Assembly: GCA_009731375.1 (NCBI GenBank)
Contig: BJOX01000020.1
Location: forward strand, 134,535 to 182,497
Source of the DNA: Paulinella micropora
Lineage: Eukaryota > Cercozoa > Imbricatea > Euglyphida
Direction of reading: 5' to 3'
Length of the DNA: 47,963 bases
Shown: in pieces, positions 47,254-47,963 of the stretch
Position numbering within the stretch: position 1 is the first letter of the stretch
Layout of the letters: each line of letters starts with the position of its first letter
Translations under genes and position numbers: made by a program
The notes under the pieces: model-generated
Database searches by the model: none
Told to the model about the DNA's origin: nothing
The model's input: only the letters and a program-made list of their open reading frames with translations

Positions 47254-47760
47254 GGGCAGTTCATTTTGGCACTACTTTATCATTACATTCGAATTTCATA
47301 ATTTCAACCGTATCCCTAAAAAAAAGAGCTCGTGACAAGCTTGCGAAAATACAAAGAATCAGCCTCTAAGCCCCTCTGGCACAACTCTTAGAGCCTTGGT
47401 CAGCCATTCATTTTGGCACTACTTTGCCAGAATCTTCGTAAATCTCTATTTCAACTGGTTCAGTACCTAGAGCGCGTCCCGAGGTTGTGAAAACCAAAAA
47501 ATCAGCCTCTCAACCCTTCTAGCACAACGTTTAGAGCCTTGGAGCATTCTCAGCCATTCATTTTGGTGCCGGCTGATTCGCTTCGAGTCTGTACAATTAC
47601 AGGGCTTGTTCCCGGGGCAGGCATAAACCCTTCTGGCACAACAATCAGAGCCTTGCAGCATTCTCAGCCATTTCCGGCTGATTCGCGTGGGGTACGTACA
47701 AATGCAGGGCTGGGGTTCCCGGTTCCCGCAAACCATGATTTACTACGACAGGGGTGCGGA
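47254..47760. repeat. Diverged tandem repeats, about 110-150 bp units
   Basis: Three or four imperfect copies share CTTCTGGCACAAC, TTAGAGCCTTG, CATTCTCAGCCATT and TTCATTTTGGCACTACTTT. Landmarks occur at 47254, 47376-47415, 47518-47570 and 47630-47672. No gene is convincing here. Confidence 0.7.
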
Positions 47761-47844
47761 AATGCTGGGGAGGTGGGGGGTGGGGTACACAATTTCCAAT
47801 GTCCCCCAAACCCCCCACCCCCTACTCCCAACAGCTTTCAGAGA

Positions 47845-47852
47845 TAATAATG

Positions 47853-47906
<54 letters not shown>
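47845..47906. repeat. (AAT)n microsatellite
   Basis: About 20 ATA/AAT triplets beginning with ATAATGATAATAAT. Confidence 0.97.
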
Positions 47907-47963
47907 GTGCTTCTCTGTCAATGGCTGATGCATTTCTGCACATGCGCCTCCATCGTCTCACCC

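Noticed and set aside
1-47963. tRNA, rRNA or other structured RNA genes
   Set aside because: I looked for cloverleaf-like and conserved rRNA segments by eye and saw none that I could support.

Overview
The window is nuclear DNA of a eukaryote, probably a unicellular one (protist or alga). The evidence is several GT-AG intron-containing genes, a Ty3/gypsy LTR retrotransposon, a piggyBac element, a non-LTR retrotransposon fragment, long microsatellites and assembly gaps. No species can be named from sequence alone. Most of the window is mobile DNA nested in or between a few host exons.

Left part (1-11.9 kb): exons of minus-strand host genes, including one low-complexity gene (about 10.2-8.8 kb, continuing at 529-50) that is split by an 8,291-bp cut-and-paste DNA transposon (530-8820). 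The transposon has 23-bp perfect inverted ends and a GATC target duplication, and removing it restores the host frame. It carries a plus-strand putative transposase (5535-8147) and, on the other strand, a multi-exon gene with an AT-hook-like basic segment and a SET-like domain, followed by a Cys-rich CxCxxC-repeat gene. Host introns here are filled with a 17-bp minisatellite (TAAGGTAGGGGGTGTCC) and (GA)n/(CT)n tracts.

Middle left (11.9-19.4 kb): a decayed minus-strand gypsy pol (integrase, RNase H and RT recognisable, several frame breaks), interrupted by about 0.85 kb of LTR/leader-like DNA; then a roughly 0.5-kb array of the 10-mer CCAATGCAAT/CCAATGCATT and unassigned host-like DNA.

Centre (19,430-40,486): the main finding, a complete 21,057-bp Polinton/Maverick-type (Polinton-like virus) provirus. 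It has 91-bp terminal inverted repeats (one mismatch), a perfect 6-bp target duplication AAAATA, AT-rich composition and a full virus gene set. Replication and integration genes are on the plus strand near both ends: protein-primed DNA polymerase B on the left and a retroviral-type integrase on the right. The morphogenesis genes form a minus-strand block between them: major capsid protein, penton-like minor capsid protein, adenain-like protease fused to a large virion-type protein, basic core-like peptide, packaging ATPase, a two-helix membrane protein and a 1,252-aa fibre with a C-terminal peptidase S74 (intramolecular chaperone) domain. This layout could support protein-primed replication, capsid assembly, protease maturation, genome packaging, host recognition and re-integration. 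Nearly all frames are intact; the capsid gene is odd because it has no in-frame ATG.

Right part (40.5-48 kb): a decayed piggyBac element bounded by TTAA (41,251-44,093), AT-rich palindromic repeats, the 3' part of a multi-pass membrane protein gene (THH1/TOM1-like), a non-LTR retrotransposon 3' fragment and simple or tandem repeats.
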